A stretch of DNA of 64,000 nt from Oscillospiraceae bacterium (GCA_021200775.1 JAJQGB010000004.1:124001-188000); one strand, 5' to 3'; positions 42,503-51,281 are shown, counted from the first letter of the stretch. Numbers and translations: made by a program. Notes: generated from the letters alone by a model not told the origin.

Positions 42503-44440
42503 TCAGTCAAGCTCCTTCTTGCCGGTATACAGTTCGTAGTACCTGCCTTTGAGCTTCAGGAGGTCGTCGTGGTTGCCACGCTCGATAATTTCGCCGTTTT
42601 CAAGAACCATGATGGCTTCCGCATTTCGTACAGTCGAAAGTCTGTGGGCGATGACGAATGTCGTTCTGCCCTTCATGAGTCTGTCGAGACCGTGCTCGAT
42701 GTGTCGCTCGGTTCTTGTATCAACTGAGGATGTAGCCTCATCGAGAACAAGTATCGGAGCCTTCGAGAGAGCCGCTCTGGCGATGTTCAGAAGCTGTCTC
42801 TGACCTTGCGACAGGTTTGCTCCATCGCTTTCAAGAACGGTGTTGTAGCCGTCTTCAAGCCTCATTATGAAGGAGTGAGCGCTTGCGGTCTTAGCGGCGG
42901 CGATAACTTCGTCGTCCGTCGCATCAAGCCTGCCGTAGCGGATATTCTCCATAACAGTTCCGGTGAACAGGTGAGTGTCCTGCAAAACCATCGCAATGTT
43001 CTGTCGCAAGTATTCGCGGTTGTATTCCTTGACCTCATGACCGTCAATAAGGATTTCACCTTCGTTGATGTCATAGAAGCGGTTGAGAAGGTTCGTAACT
43101 GTAGTCTTGCCGGCACCGGTAGAACCTACAAACGCAATCTTCTGTCCCTGATGAGCCCAGAGGCTGATGTGCTTCAGAACTACCTTGTCGGGAACATAGC
43201 CGAAGGTTACATCTTTAAGAATAATCTCGCCTTGAATCGGAGTTGTAAGAGCATTTTCGCAATCCGCAACTTCCGGTTCGGAATCCATGACCTCAAAGAC
43301 TCTCTCAGCTCCGGCAAGTGCCGCAAAGATGGTTGACATCTGCTGGGACATCTGGTTTATTGGGCGTGAGAACTCTTTGGAGTAGTTAGAGAATACTGTC
43401 AGAGCACCGGTTGAAAGATTGCCGGTGAGCATCAGAATACCGCCGACACCGATTGTAACGCCATAAGCAATCTGAGATGTGTTGCCCATGATAGGACCCA
43501 TTACAGAGCCCCAGAACTGTGCTCTGAATTGCTTGTCACGCATATCGTCGTTAAGCTGGCTGAATTCCTCAACCGCAGTTTCCTCATGGTTGAAGACCTT
43601 TACAACCTTCTGACCGGTGATGGTCTCTTCAACATAACCGTTGACAGCTCCAAGAGCCGCCTGCTGACCGGTATAGTACTTTGAAGAACGCTTTGCGATA
43701 GCCGAACCGCCAAAAGCGAATATCGGGATAAACACGATTGTAACAATAGTCAGAACCCAGTTGGTTGTAATCATGAAGATAAACGTGCCCACAAGGGTGA
43801 TGACACTTGATATAAGCGAAGTTAGAGTATTGTTTATCATGGTATCGATGTTATCGATATCGTTTGTAAACCTCGACATTATTTCGCCTGTCGGATGAGA
43901 GTCGAAGTAACGAACCGGAAGCTTCTGAAGCTTCTCGAACAGGTCGTTTCTTATCTTCTCAATCGCATTGTGCGAAATCGTTACCATGATACGGGATTGC
44001 AGGTAGTTCGTGACAATGCCCACGAGATAGATACAGAGAAGAACCAATACGACTCTTACTATGTATTCCATTATCTCGCAATCACCTGTAATGCTTTTCA
44101 GGATGTTGTCCGCAAACTTCTCCATCGTACTCATTTCCTGCTCTTTGCCTGTTACCGCAAGTGTAAGCTTGTTTATAATCGGTGCCAACAGATATGAGCA
44201 GAATAGGGAAGTGACCGTGGTAATAAGCATACAAAGAAGTACCAGAAGCAGTCTGAACTTATACTGAGCGATATATCCAACCAGTCTTCTGATTACCTTA
44301 CCGGTGTCCTTGGGTCTTCCGCCGTCTCCACGTCCGCCTCTTGGACCGCGTCCAGGACCTCCGCCTGGTCCGCCTCTTTGGTCGGCGGCTTTCTTGTTAT
44401 ACTGCTTTTGAAGCGCTGTTAAGTCTCTTGCCATACTCAC
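42503..44440 (-). CDS. ABC exporter half-transporter, subunit 2 (MarR operon 2)
   Basis: A 645-residue exporter. The first ~50 residues are an unusual Gly/Arg/Pro-rich extension (several GG, GP and RG repeats) before the six-helix domain. The ATPase has Walker A GSTGAGKTT, signature LSQGQRQ and Walker B ILVLDEATSSVD with the catalytic Glu. It resembles the subunit at 28225 and its partner at 44437. The start is GTG 44440, overlapping the upstream stop (GTGA), or ATG two codons later. The substrate is unknown. Confidence 0.9.
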   Translation of the reverse strand: MSMARDLTALQKQYNKKAADQRGGPGGGPGRGPRGGRGDGGRPKDTGKVIRRLVGYIAQYKFRLLLVLLCMLITTVTSLFCSYLLAPIINKLTLAVTGKEQEMSTMEKFADNILKSITGDCEIMEYIVRVVLVLLCIYLVGIVTNYLQSRIMVTISHNAIEKIRNDLFEKLQKLPVRYFDSHPTGEIMSRFTNDIDNIDTMINNTLTSLISSVITLVGTFIFMITTNWVLTIVTIVFIPIFAFGGSAIAKRSSKYYTGQQAALGAVNGYVEETITGQKVVKVFNHEETAVEEFSQLNDDMRDKQFRAQFWGSVMGPIMGNTSQIAYGVTIGVGGILMLTGNLSTGALTVFSNYSKEFSRPINQMSQQMSTIFAALAGAERVFEVMDSEPEVADCENALTTPIQGEIILKDVTFGYVPDKVVLKHISLWAHQGQKIAFVGSTGAGKTTVTNLLNRFYDINEGEILIDGHEVKEYNREYLRQNIAMVLQDTHLFTGTVMENIRYGRLDATDDEVIAAAKTASAHSFIMRLEDGYNTVLESDGANLSQGQRQLLNIARAALSKAPILVLDEATSSVDTRTERHIEHGLDRLMKGRTTFVIAHRLSTVRNAEAIMVLENGEIIERGNHDDLLKLKGRYYELYTGKKELD

Positions 44441-46176
44441 ACCGCCTTCTTTTCAGAGTCATTCTGGGAGTAGTAAATCTCCTGATATGCCTCGTTATTT
44501 TCGAGAAGCTCGTCATGCGTTCCGATTCCAGAAATCCTGCCTTCATTCATGACGATTATCATGTCGGCGTCCTTGACGGAGCTAATTCTCTGAGCAATAA
44601 TAATCTTTGTGGAGTCAGCAAGTTCATTTCTGAACGCAACCCTTATCTGAGCTTCGGTAGCAGTATCAACTGCACTTGTCGAGTCGTCAAGAATAAGAAC
44701 CTTCGGATTTTTAAGAAGTGCTCTTGCTATGCAGAGTCTCTGCTTCTGTCCGCCTGAGACGTTCGTACCGCCCTGGTCGATAGCTGTCTGGTATCCATCC
44801 TTGAAGGAGGAGACAAATTTGTCTGCCTGAGCACTCTGTGCCGCAGTTCTTATCTCTTCCTCAGTTGCATTCTCGTTGCCCCAACGAAGGTTCTCTTCAA
44901 TGGTTCCTGAGAACAGGGTGTTGTTCTGAAGCACCATTCCTATTCCTTCACGGAGATTGTAAAGAGAATAGTCCTTGACGTTCACGCCGTCAACCAGAAC
45001 CTCGCCTTCGTCTGTATCGTAGAGTCTCGCAATCATAGAAACGAGAGTCGTCTTACCGCAACCAGTCGAGCCGACTATTCCGACAGTCGAATGTGCTGGG
45101 ATTTTCAGATTAATATCTGTAAGTACGCTGTCCTCAGAGTTTTTGTAGTAACGGAAGGTGACATTTTTGAACTCGATTTCACCGTTCTGAACAGTGAGCT
45201 CTTTGTGAGCGGCATTGTCGTCGTTGATGTCAGGCTCTTCGTCAAGAACCTGGGATATTCTTCTTGCACTAACAAGCGCTCTCGAAGAGGTCATCAGAAG
45301 CATAGAAACCATCATGAGTGAAGAGAGAATCTGAGCCGCATATGTGATGAACGCAGTCAGATTACCGACCTCCATGCCGTTATCAAGAACAATCTGTCCT
45401 CCAAAGTAAATGATGCAAATGGTCGTCACATTCATTATAAGAGTCATCACAGGACCTATGAAAATCATAATTTTCACAGCACTCAAAGATGCTGACTTGT
45501 AGTCGCCATTTGCCTTGCTGAATTTGTCGATTTCCTTGTCTTCTCTTACAAAGCTCTTGACAACTCTTACGTTTGTTACGTTTTCACGTACAGTTGCATT
45601 CAGACCATCGAGTTTCTTCTGAACGGTCTGGAACCTTGAGAAGCCTTTGAAGATAATGAGACCAACACTGCATAGCAGTACGGGAATTGCTACAGCGAAA
45701 ACCGCTGAGAGGGAAGGACTAATGCTTATAGCCATAATCAACGCCATAATCATCATTCCAGGTGCACGGAATGCCATTCTCAGAAGCTGATTAACAAAGT
45801 TCTGCATCTGAGTAATATCGTTTGTGAGTCTCGTGACAAGCGAGCTTGTTGAGAATCGGTCGATATTTGCAAAAGAGAAGGTCTGCACCTTCTCAAAGAC
45901 ATCCTGCCTCAAATCGCAGGCAAAATTGACCGATGCCTTGGCTCCGAAGTAGGAGCCACCGGCACCGCCCGCCATCATAACGATAGCACAAAAAACAATT
46001 CCGAGCATAACGAGTATACAGGTTGAGAGAGTCAGCGTCCCGGCATTCTGCTGATTGATGATAATCGCCATCAGCCTTGGAATTATGACCTCGCCGAAAA
46101 CCTCAACGAGCATACAAATAGGAGTGATGATGAAAAGTGGCAGATATGGTTTGATATATTTATACCAGCGTTTCAC
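44437..46176 (-). CDS. ABC exporter half-transporter, subunit 1 (MarR operon 2)
   Basis: A 579-residue exporter with a six-helix membrane domain and an ATPase: Walker A GSTGCGKTT, signature VSGGQKQR, Walker B VLILDDSTSAVD. The residue after the Walker B Asp is Asp, not Glu, so this is the degenerate half, as in the partner gene at 26508. It starts at GTG with AAAGGAG upstream and lies 13 bases after the MarR gene. With 42503 it should form a heterodimeric multidrug-type exporter. Confidence 0.9.
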   Translation of the reverse strand: MKRWYKYIKPYLPLFIITPICMLVEVFGEVIIPRLMAIIINQQNAGTLTLSTCILVMLGIVFCAIVMMAGGAGGSYFGAKASVNFACDLRQDVFEKVQTFSFANIDRFSTSSLVTRLTNDITQMQNFVNQLLRMAFRAPGMMIMALIMAISISPSLSAVFAVAIPVLLCSVGLIIFKGFSRFQTVQKKLDGLNATVRENVTNVRVVKSFVREDKEIDKFSKANGDYKSASLSAVKIMIFIGPVMTLIMNVTTICIIYFGGQIVLDNGMEVGNLTAFITYAAQILSSLMMVSMLLMTSSRALVSARRISQVLDEEPDINDDNAAHKELTVQNGEIEFKNVTFRYYKNSEDSVLTDINLKIPAHSTVGIVGSTGCGKTTLVSMIARLYDTDEGEVLVDGVNVKDYSLYNLREGIGMVLQNNTLFSGTIEENLRWGNENATEEEIRTAAQSAQADKFVSSFKDGYQTAIDQGGTNVSGGQKQRLCIARALLKNPKVLILDDSTSAVDTATEAQIRVAFRNELADSTKIIIAQRISSVKDADMIIVMNEGRISGIGTHDELLENNEAYQEIYYSQNDSEKKAV

Positions 46177-46189
46177 CCTTTAGCTCCTT

Positions 46190-46645
46190 TCAATTTTCAG
46201 CATTTGCGTAAGCTTTGAGATTCTCAATGAGTCTCTTCATGTAACCGCTGAAATTAGCGATTTCTTCATCGGAGAAGCCCTCAAAAGCAGTCTCGTCAAT
46301 CAGGCTATAGAAGTCATTTGTCTTCTTGACAATGTTTTTGCCCTTGGAGGTGATTGCAATATTGTTGACTCTTGAATCGTCGGAGGAGGGAGTTCTTTCA
46401 ATATAGCCCTGAGTCTCTAACTTCTTGAGAGTAACGGTTACCGCAGCAGGAGAAATCTCCATCTTTTCAGCCAAATCCTTCTGGCAGAGCTTCGAATCAC
46501 GGCTAGCTTCGATAAGCATTGAGTGCTGGCTTCCTCTTAATCCAAGAGTGTCAACATACTTGTCGATAAGCTGACGACGAAGACGGTCAAATCTTGCGAA
46601 CTGGTTGATGCATTTTTCGTATTGTTCTTTTCTTGTGTTTGCCAT
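46190..46645 (-). CDS. MarR-family transcriptional regulator (operon 2)
   Basis: A 151-residue MarR regulator. The winged helix spans about residues 45-100 with the recognition region MEISPAAVTVTLKKLETQG and the wing SSDDSRVNNIAI. The start MANTRKEQYEK at 46645 has AAAGGA upstream; the frame is open further to 46726 but that region holds the promoter. It is only distantly similar to the MarR at 26062, so the two operons may answer different ligands. Confidence 0.88.
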   Translation of the reverse strand: MANTRKEQYEKCINQFARFDRLRRQLIDKYVDTLGLRGSQHSMLIEASRDSKLCQKDLAEKMEISPAAVTVTLKKLETQGYIERTPSSDDSRVNNIAITSKGKNIVKKTNDFYSLIDETAFEGFSDEEIANFSGYMKRLIENLKAYANAEN

Positions 46646-46668
46646 TAATAACACTATCCTTTCAATGA

Positions 46669-46684
46669 AGTTTTGATAAAAACT
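46669..46684. promoter_or_regulatory. Palindromic candidate operator of MarR operon 2
   Basis: AGTTTT-GATA-AAAACT is a perfect 6-4-6 inverted repeat lying just downstream of the -10 box and about 24 bases before the MarR start. The position matches the candidate operator of operon 1, but the sequence is entirely different. Confidence 0.45.
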
Positions 46685-46697
46685 ATTTAACGTCAGA

Positions 46698-46726
46698 ATT
46701 ATAACATGGTTCCGTAATTTTGTCAA
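46698..46726 (-). promoter_or_regulatory. Promoter of MarR operon 2
   Basis: On the minus strand, consensus TTGACA (46721-46726) and TATAAT (46698-46703) with a 17-base spacer. Confidence 0.8.
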
Positions 46727-46832
46727 GCATTTAGTGTGAAAATGTGAAGAAATTTAACGCTTATCTTTTTCATTGAACTACCTTGTTTGCAGAATGAATT
46801 TTTAAAAACTCCATTTCGGGCAAAAAAAGTGG

Positions 46833-46861
46833 TTGTAATTATCGCAAAAATATGATACACT
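46833..46861 (+). promoter_or_regulatory. Promoter of TPR/SpoIIM-like/DUF624 cluster
   Basis: TTGTAA at 46833-46838 and TACACT at 46856-46861 with a 17-base spacer, 40 bases before the first start codon. Confidence 0.55.
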
Positions 46862-46900
46862 AAGTATTGATAAGCCATATGCTCAATTTGAGGTGTTGAT

Positions 46901-47848
46901 ATGATTAAGACTCGTACTGAAATAAAGAACTTTAAAATCTGGATGATATGCTTGACGCTGTTTTTATGGGCTCTTCTCATTGCGGCTCCGTTTCTGGGAT
47001 TGCTCGATGATTCTCTTCTCTACAGCATCTTTCCGTTTCTGAACTTCGGTCTTATGATTGAAGGAACGATAGCCGGAAACGAAATTCCTCAGTTTGTCAA
47101 GGACAACTTCAGCTTTGGGGTAAGCGTGGCGTGTGTCATGATTGCAATAGCTCTTATAGTCCTTATTGTATACCTGATTGTCAGATGTGTTCTCGCTTCA
47201 CAGCGTTCCAAAGCCAGAAAGGTACTTAGAAAGACCGGCTATTCCGCCGAGTACTTTGCACTCTTGGAGAAAAAGAAGAAGCACCTTAAAGGCAGTTACC
47301 TTGAAGCGGTCAACGACCTGTGCCTTGCCAAAGAGTACGGCGATGGCAGACGCTATGACACAGCGCTTGAACTCCTGAGAAACGTCGATATCGACAAGTT
47401 CAAAGTCAAGGACGCCGCAAGGTACTACTCTCTGTATGCATACATATTTATTCTCACCGGCAACCTGGAAAATGCGGGATTCGCCATCGATTTGGGAGTG
47501 CCGTTTGCCGAGAAGACAAAAGATAAATCACAGATGGAATTTGTCAGCGCCCTTCTTCAGTATGCACAGAAGGATTACGAAGGCGCTGAAAGCGGATTCA
47601 AGGCTCTTTTGAAATGCCATAATAACGAAATCAGAGTCTGGTCGGGAATGTACCTGGGACTCATCTTCCTTCGCCAGCATAAAAATGACAACGCAAGAAA
47701 GACAGTTGTGGCTCTCAGTAAGTTCAAGAAAACTCCTCGCCAGAGCGAGGATATCCTGAAGTTACTGAAGAAGATTGAAACCGCCTATGCGCTCGAAGAA
47801 GAAGAGCGCAAGGAGGAACAAGCCGCTAACAAAGCTCAACTTGCCTGA
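46901..47848 (+). CDS. Membrane protein with cytoplasmic TPR-like repeats
   Basis: A 315-residue protein of no family I recognise. Two hydrophobic segments (about residues 14-35 and 72-95) enclose a short external loop. The remaining ~200 residues are helical and resemble tetratricopeptide repeats, for example in the segments AARYYSLYAYIFILTGNLENA and EGAESGFKALLKCHNN, ending in a Glu/Lys-rich tail. Such proteins scaffold membrane complexes; the partner is unknown. GAGGTG precedes the ATG. It leads a three-gene membrane cluster. Confidence 0.6.
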   Translation: MIKTRTEIKNFKIWMICLTLFLWALLIAAPFLGLLDDSLLYSIFPFLNFGLMIEGTIAGNEIPQFVKDNFSFGVSVACVMIAIALIVLIVYLIVRCVLASQRSKARKVLRKTGYSAEYFALLEKKKKHLKGSYLEAVNDLCLAKEYGDGRRYDTALELLRNVDIDKFKVKDAARYYSLYAYIFILTGNLENAGFAIDLGVPFAEKTKDKSQMEFVSALLQYAQKDYEGAESGFKALLKCHNNEIRVWSGMYLGLIFLRQHKNDNARKTVVALSKFKKTPRQSEDILKLLKKIETAYALEEEERKEEQAANKAQLA

Positions 47849-47902
47849 ATTCCAGCATAACTGCTGATTTGCCCTCATAGTATGGACAAGGAGGCGGTAT
47901 GA

Positions 47903-48463
47903 ATGAGAAGCGATACAAAGGAAACTCTGCTTATTGTCGCATTGGTGCTTGGAATTGCTGTCGGTGCACTGATTGGAATCAATCTTTCCGAAAGCGACAT
48001 CTCGAATCTGATTGAGACAAGCTTTCTTACATACAGAGAAAACATGGTTGAGTCGTTTCTTTCGTTCTTTGTAAGCTCGGCAATTCTGGTTGTAATAGTG
48101 TTTCTTATGGGATTCTCAGCTGTGTTTCAACCGCTGGAAGTGATGCTGGTTGCACTCAAAGGTCTTGGACTTGGACTTATCGCAAGATGTGTATACGCTT
48201 GCGATGACGTTTTGCCAAAGCTTCTTGTCTTTCTGCCGTTTTCGGTTATTTCGTCCGGAATACTGATTTTCCAGGCGAGAGACGCTGTTTCAATGTCGAT
48301 GGGATACTTTTCAATTTCGATAACAACTGAAAATCGCCTCGGAATGGCAAACGAATTCAGAGAGTACATTTTCAGATTTTTCATATATCTTCTCTCCTGT
48401 GCCGCAGTCAGCGCACTTGGCTGTCTTACGTTAAGTGTGATGAATACGCACGGACTGTTTTAG
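47903..48463 (+). CDS. SpoIIM-like membrane protein
   Basis: A 186-residue protein with about five membrane helices. The central segment VVIVFLMGFSAVFQPLE and then ALKGLGLGL resemble the stage II sporulation protein M family, part of the DMP peptidoglycan-degrading machine in engulfment. The overall match is by eye only, and it is somewhat shorter than typical SpoIIM. No spoIID or spoIIP lies nearby. AAGGAGG is eight bases before the ATG. It sits between a TPR protein and a DUF624 protein. Confidence 0.5.
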   Translation: MRSDTKETLLIVALVLGIAVGALIGINLSESDISNLIETSFLTYRENMVESFLSFFVSSAILVVIVFLMGFSAVFQPLEVMLVALKGLGLGLIARCVYACDDVLPKLLVFLPFSVISSGILIFQARDAVSMSMGYFSISITTENRLGMANEFREYIFRFFIYLLSCAAVSALGCLTLSVMNTHGLF

Positions 48464-48485
48464 CGAACCGAAAGGATGTTTAATC

Positions 48486-49445
48486 ATGGGTCTTTTTTCA
48501 AAATACGAGGAGCCGGGCAAGGGTGTCCCCAAAAATCCGGATCAGAAGCTCCCGTTCTTCAGGTTTTTTGAGCTCTATTTCGGACATTTCTCAAAGCTGA
48601 TTCTTCTCAATTTCATCTACATTGTCTGCTTCCTGCCAATGTTTGCGGGAATTATAGTGATGCAGATGTTTATCAGCGAGGATTCAAATCTTTACTATCT
48701 TGCTTTCTACCTGATAGTAGTGCTTTGTGGAGTTATCATCGGTCCCGCCACCTGCTCTGTGGCTAAACTGACGAGGAACATGTCCATAGAAAAACCGACA
48801 TTCCTGTGGCATGATTTCTGGGACACGTTCAAGACGAACTTCAAGCAGGGCGCAATCATGGGCGTCATCGATATGTTATTTATTTCGGCTGTCTCTGTTT
48901 CATTCCCAATGTACTATAACATGGCTGAGAGCAATAGCACCTTCTATATTCCGTTCGCAGTCTGCCTCATCTGCTCGGTTCTGTTCTTGATGATGCACTT
49001 CTACATCTACTTCCTGATAGTGACGACCGATTTAGGACTCTGGAAGATTCTCAAAAACTCATTCCTGCTGACTGCAATCGACATCAAGAGCTCAGTTATC
49101 AATCTTGTTGCCACTGCAATAGTCCTGATTCTTGTTGTAATCTTCTTCCCGTACACAGCTATACTGATTATCATAATCCCTACATTTATGTTGTTCCTAT
49201 ACGCCTTCAACTGTTACCCGGTTATCAGGAAATATGTTATTCAGCCATACTACGATGAAAGAGGCGAGCGCAATCCCGAACTTGATTATGTCGACGAGGA
49301 CGGAGAAACTGTATTCGTTGACGCTCCTGAGCTCGAAGAAGCGCCTCCGAGGGAGAAGGGCGGACTTCGTAAGAAGAAGGAAACAAGCGGAAATACTGCG
49401 CCGAGGTCATCCGGCTCAGGCAGAAAGAAAAAGACCATCAGGTAA
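48486..49445 (+). CDS. DUF624/YesL-family membrane protein
   Basis: A 319-residue protein whose first ~245 residues form the DUF624 (YesL) membrane domain with about six helices, and whose last ~75 residues are a charged, low-complexity tail ending in many Lys/Arg. YesL-type proteins are commonly found with carbohydrate ABC importers, but none is adjacent. AAAGGATG precedes the ATG. It is third in the cluster and is followed by a terminator. Confidence 0.72.
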   Translation: MGLFSKYEEPGKGVPKNPDQKLPFFRFFELYFGHFSKLILLNFIYIVCFLPMFAGIIVMQMFISEDSNLYYLAFYLIVVLCGVIIGPATCSVAKLTRNMSIEKPTFLWHDFWDTFKTNFKQGAIMGVIDMLFISAVSVSFPMYYNMAESNSTFYIPFAVCLICSVLFLMMHFYIYFLIVTTDLGLWKILKNSFLLTAIDIKSSVINLVATAIVLILVVIFFPYTAILIIIIPTFMLFLYAFNCYPVIRKYVIQPYYDERGERNPELDYVDEDGETVFVDAPELEEAPPREKGGLRKKKETSGNTAPRSSGSGRKKKTIR

Positions 49446-49452
49446 AATATGT

Positions 49453-49487
49453 AACCTCCGGAGCAATACTGCTTCGGAGGTTTTCTT
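49453..49487 (+). terminator. Terminator after the DUF624 gene
   Basis: AACCTCCGGAGCA at 49453-49465 pairs with TGCTTCGGAGGTT at 49470-49482 (one wobble) and runs into TTCTT. Confidence 0.8.
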
Positions 49488-49666
49488 CAAGAGAACATGC
49501 ACCCTAGCCCTTCAAGCATTGAGCTTACAGAGCGGACTGCCTTCATTGCGTTCGACTTAACCATTCTCTTGTTTGACTTTGTTGCGTTTGTAACCGCATA
49601 AACCGCCGCACCGGTCACTACGCCAACAGCTATTCCTTTGCAGAGTGAAGGAATGTTCATGTTCAT
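49487..49666 (-). CDS. 59-residue small hydrophobic/basic protein
   Basis: A short minus-strand gene with a strong ribosome site (AAAAGGAGAG, about six bases before the ATG). The product starts MNMNIPSLCKGIAVGVVTGA. It has one glycine-rich helix with small-residue spacing (GIAVGVVTGAAVYAV, about residues 11-25), then a basic, Ser-rich amphipathic part ending GLGCMFS. I know no family; similar short Gly-rich one-helix proteins (YtxH-like in outline) occur in Clostridia. It ends within the plus-strand terminator region. The coding evidence is the ribosome site and composition, not homology. Confidence 0.5.
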   Translation of the reverse strand: MNMNIPSLCKGIAVGVVTGAAVYAVTNATKSNKRMVKSNAMKAVRSVSSMLEGLGCMFS

Positions 49667-49733
49667 TATAATCTCTCCTTTTCGGCTTGGTAATTGTAGT
49701 TTGCGCTGTTTTCAAAAAAATACTCATAAAAGA

Positions 49734-49762
49734 TTGTTTTGCGGAGGCAAAAGTGATATAAT
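49734..49762 (+). promoter_or_regulatory. Promoter of pyridoxamine kinase-trmL
   Basis: TTGTTT at 49734-49739 and TATAAT at 49757-49762 with a 17-base spacer. Confidence 0.6.
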
Positions 49763-49799
49763 CGTAAAAGTTCAGAATGAAATTGAAGGGGATATCAAA

Positions 49800-50660
49800 A
49801 TGAACGAACAACACAGAGTAGCGGCGATTCACGACCTTTCCGGCGTCGGCAGATGCTCGCTTTCGGTTATACTTCCGACTTTGTCGGTTATGGGAATACA
49901 AGTCTGTGCCGTCCCGACGGCTCTCATGAGCTCGCATACAAGTGGCTTCGGAGAAGTAGTTATGGAAGACATGACTGCATATATTCCACAAGCTCTGAAA
50001 CACTACCAGACAGCAGGTGTAAGCTTTGACTGCATATATTCGGGGTTCTTGGCGTCCGGCGGGCAGGTCGATTGCTGTCTTGATTTCTTTAAGGCTTACC
50101 CCGATGCCCTCAAAGTCGTTGACCCTGTAATGGGCGACCAGGGCAAGAGATACCGCACCTACACCGACGAGCTTTGCAATAGAATGGCTGAGCTTGTTTC
50201 GGTCGCAGACGTAATAACTCCGAACCTGACTGAGGCTTCAATACTTCTGGGGATTCCATATCCCGTTTCACGCCTCACAATAAGCGAAATCAGAAGTATG
50301 CTTGTCAAGCTTTCCGGAAAAGGTCCCGACACTGTCGTTATAACCAGTGTCCCGATGATGGACGGCAGTGCCTGCAACGTCGGCTATGACCGAAAGAACA
50401 ATTCATTCTGGCGTGTTCCATACGAGATTATCCCTAAGCACTATCCCGGAACCGGCGATTTATTTGCGAGTGTTTTGACAGGAGGACTCATCTCCGGCGA
50501 CAGCCTTCCGATTGCCATGTGCAGGGCAACATCTTTCTTAGAGTATGCCATCAAGACAACTTATGGCTATGGCACCAATCCCCGGGAAGGCGTCATGCTT
50601 GAAAAATGCCTGCCTGAGCTTATCAATCGCACAAGCTTCACCGACTACTCGGCACTTTAA
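49800..50660 (+). CDS. pdxY: Pyridoxamine/pyridoxal kinase
   Basis: A 286-residue ribokinase-superfamily vitamin B6 kinase that phosphorylates pyridoxal or pyridoxamine with ATP in PLP salvage. The N-terminal HDLSGVGRCSL, VVDPVMGDQG, the TPNLTEA block and the anion-hole PGTGDLF with the catalytic Asp are all present. I start at ATG 49800 with GAAGGGG nine bases upstream; the in-frame upstream extension to 49638 crosses the promoter. Nine bases separate it from trmL. Confidence 0.9.
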   Translation: MNEQHRVAAIHDLSGVGRCSLSVILPTLSVMGIQVCAVPTALMSSHTSGFGEVVMEDMTAYIPQALKHYQTAGVSFDCIYSGFLASGGQVDCCLDFFKAYPDALKVVDPVMGDQGKRYRTYTDELCNRMAELVSVADVITPNLTEASILLGIPYPVSRLTISEIRSMLVKLSGKGPDTVVITSVPMMDGSACNVGYDRKNNSFWRVPYEIIPKHYPGTGDLFASVLTGGLISGDSLPIAMCRATSFLEYAIKTTYGYGTNPREGVMLEKCLPELINRTSFTDYSAL

Positions 50661-50669
50661 GGAGGCAAT

Positions 50670-51164
50670 ATGAACCTAAATATCGTTCTTGTCGAGCCTC
50701 AGATCCCGCAGAACACAGGCAATATTTCTAGAACCTGTGCTGTGACGGGTGCCAGGCTTCATCTTGTCAAACCACTCGGCTTTGAAACCGATGACAAGCA
50801 CCTCAAACGTGCCGGTCTCGACTATTGGGACAAGCTCGACATAACCTACTACGATAATCTCCAGGACTTCTTTGAGAAGACCAAAGGCGGCAAGTATTAC
50901 TACTTCACGACCAAAGGCAGACATGTCCACAGCGACGTCAGCTATGAAGATAACTGCTATATTCTTTTCGGCAGGGAAGACAAAGGACTTCCAGAGGAGC
51001 TTCTCCACGATAATCCCGACACCTGCGTCAGAATCCCAATGAGACCAGACCTCCGAAGCCTTAATCTCTCAAACAGCGTGGCAATAGCGACCTACGAAAT
51101 CCTCCGCCAGTGGGACTATCCCGACCTGACGAGGGAAGGCAAGCTCACAAGATTTGAATGGTAA
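50670..51164 (+). CDS. trmL: tRNA (cytidine(34)-2'-O)-methyltransferase
   Basis: TrmL methylates the ribose of the wobble base in tRNA-Leu. This 164-residue SPOUT methyltransferase has NTGNISRTC near the N-terminus and the knotted SAM site LFGREDKGLP followed by LNLSNSVAIATYE. The size fits TrmL and not larger SpoU proteins. It is co-transcribed with the upstream kinase and ends before a strong terminator. Confidence 0.93.
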   Translation: MNLNIVLVEPQIPQNTGNISRTCAVTGARLHLVKPLGFETDDKHLKRAGLDYWDKLDITYYDNLQDFFEKTKGGKYYYFTTKGRHVHSDVSYEDNCYILFGREDKGLPEELLHDNPDTCVRIPMRPDLRSLNLSNSVAIATYEILRQWDYPDLTREGKLTRFEW

Positions 51165-51174
51165 CGATGATTTC

Positions 51175-51204
51175 AAAAGCCCGAGCAAAATCGGGCTTTT
51201 TTTA
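51175..51204 (+). terminator. Terminator after trmL
   Basis: AAAAGCCCGA at 51175-51184, loop GCAAAA, TCGGGCTTTT at 51191-51200 and further T. The same stem and loop sequence recurs exactly at 57629. Confidence 0.9.
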
Positions 51205-51252
51205 TTGAGCTGTTACTCATCTGCAAATTCTGATAATTTTTGTCAAAATAGC

Positions 51253-51281
51253 TTGACAAATCGGCAAAAGTGTGGTATAGT
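51253..51281 (+). promoter_or_regulatory. Promoter of FtsX-type permease gene
   Basis: TTGACA at 51253-51258 and TATAGT at 51276-51281 with a 17-base spacer. Confidence 0.75.

Noticed and set aside
42328-42510. Minus-strand 60-codon ORF
   Set aside because: It is the antisense of tRNA-Ser and its terminator; the protein pattern (RDLNPRAGNPTYSLSRGAPSP) is typical of tRNA antisense artefacts.
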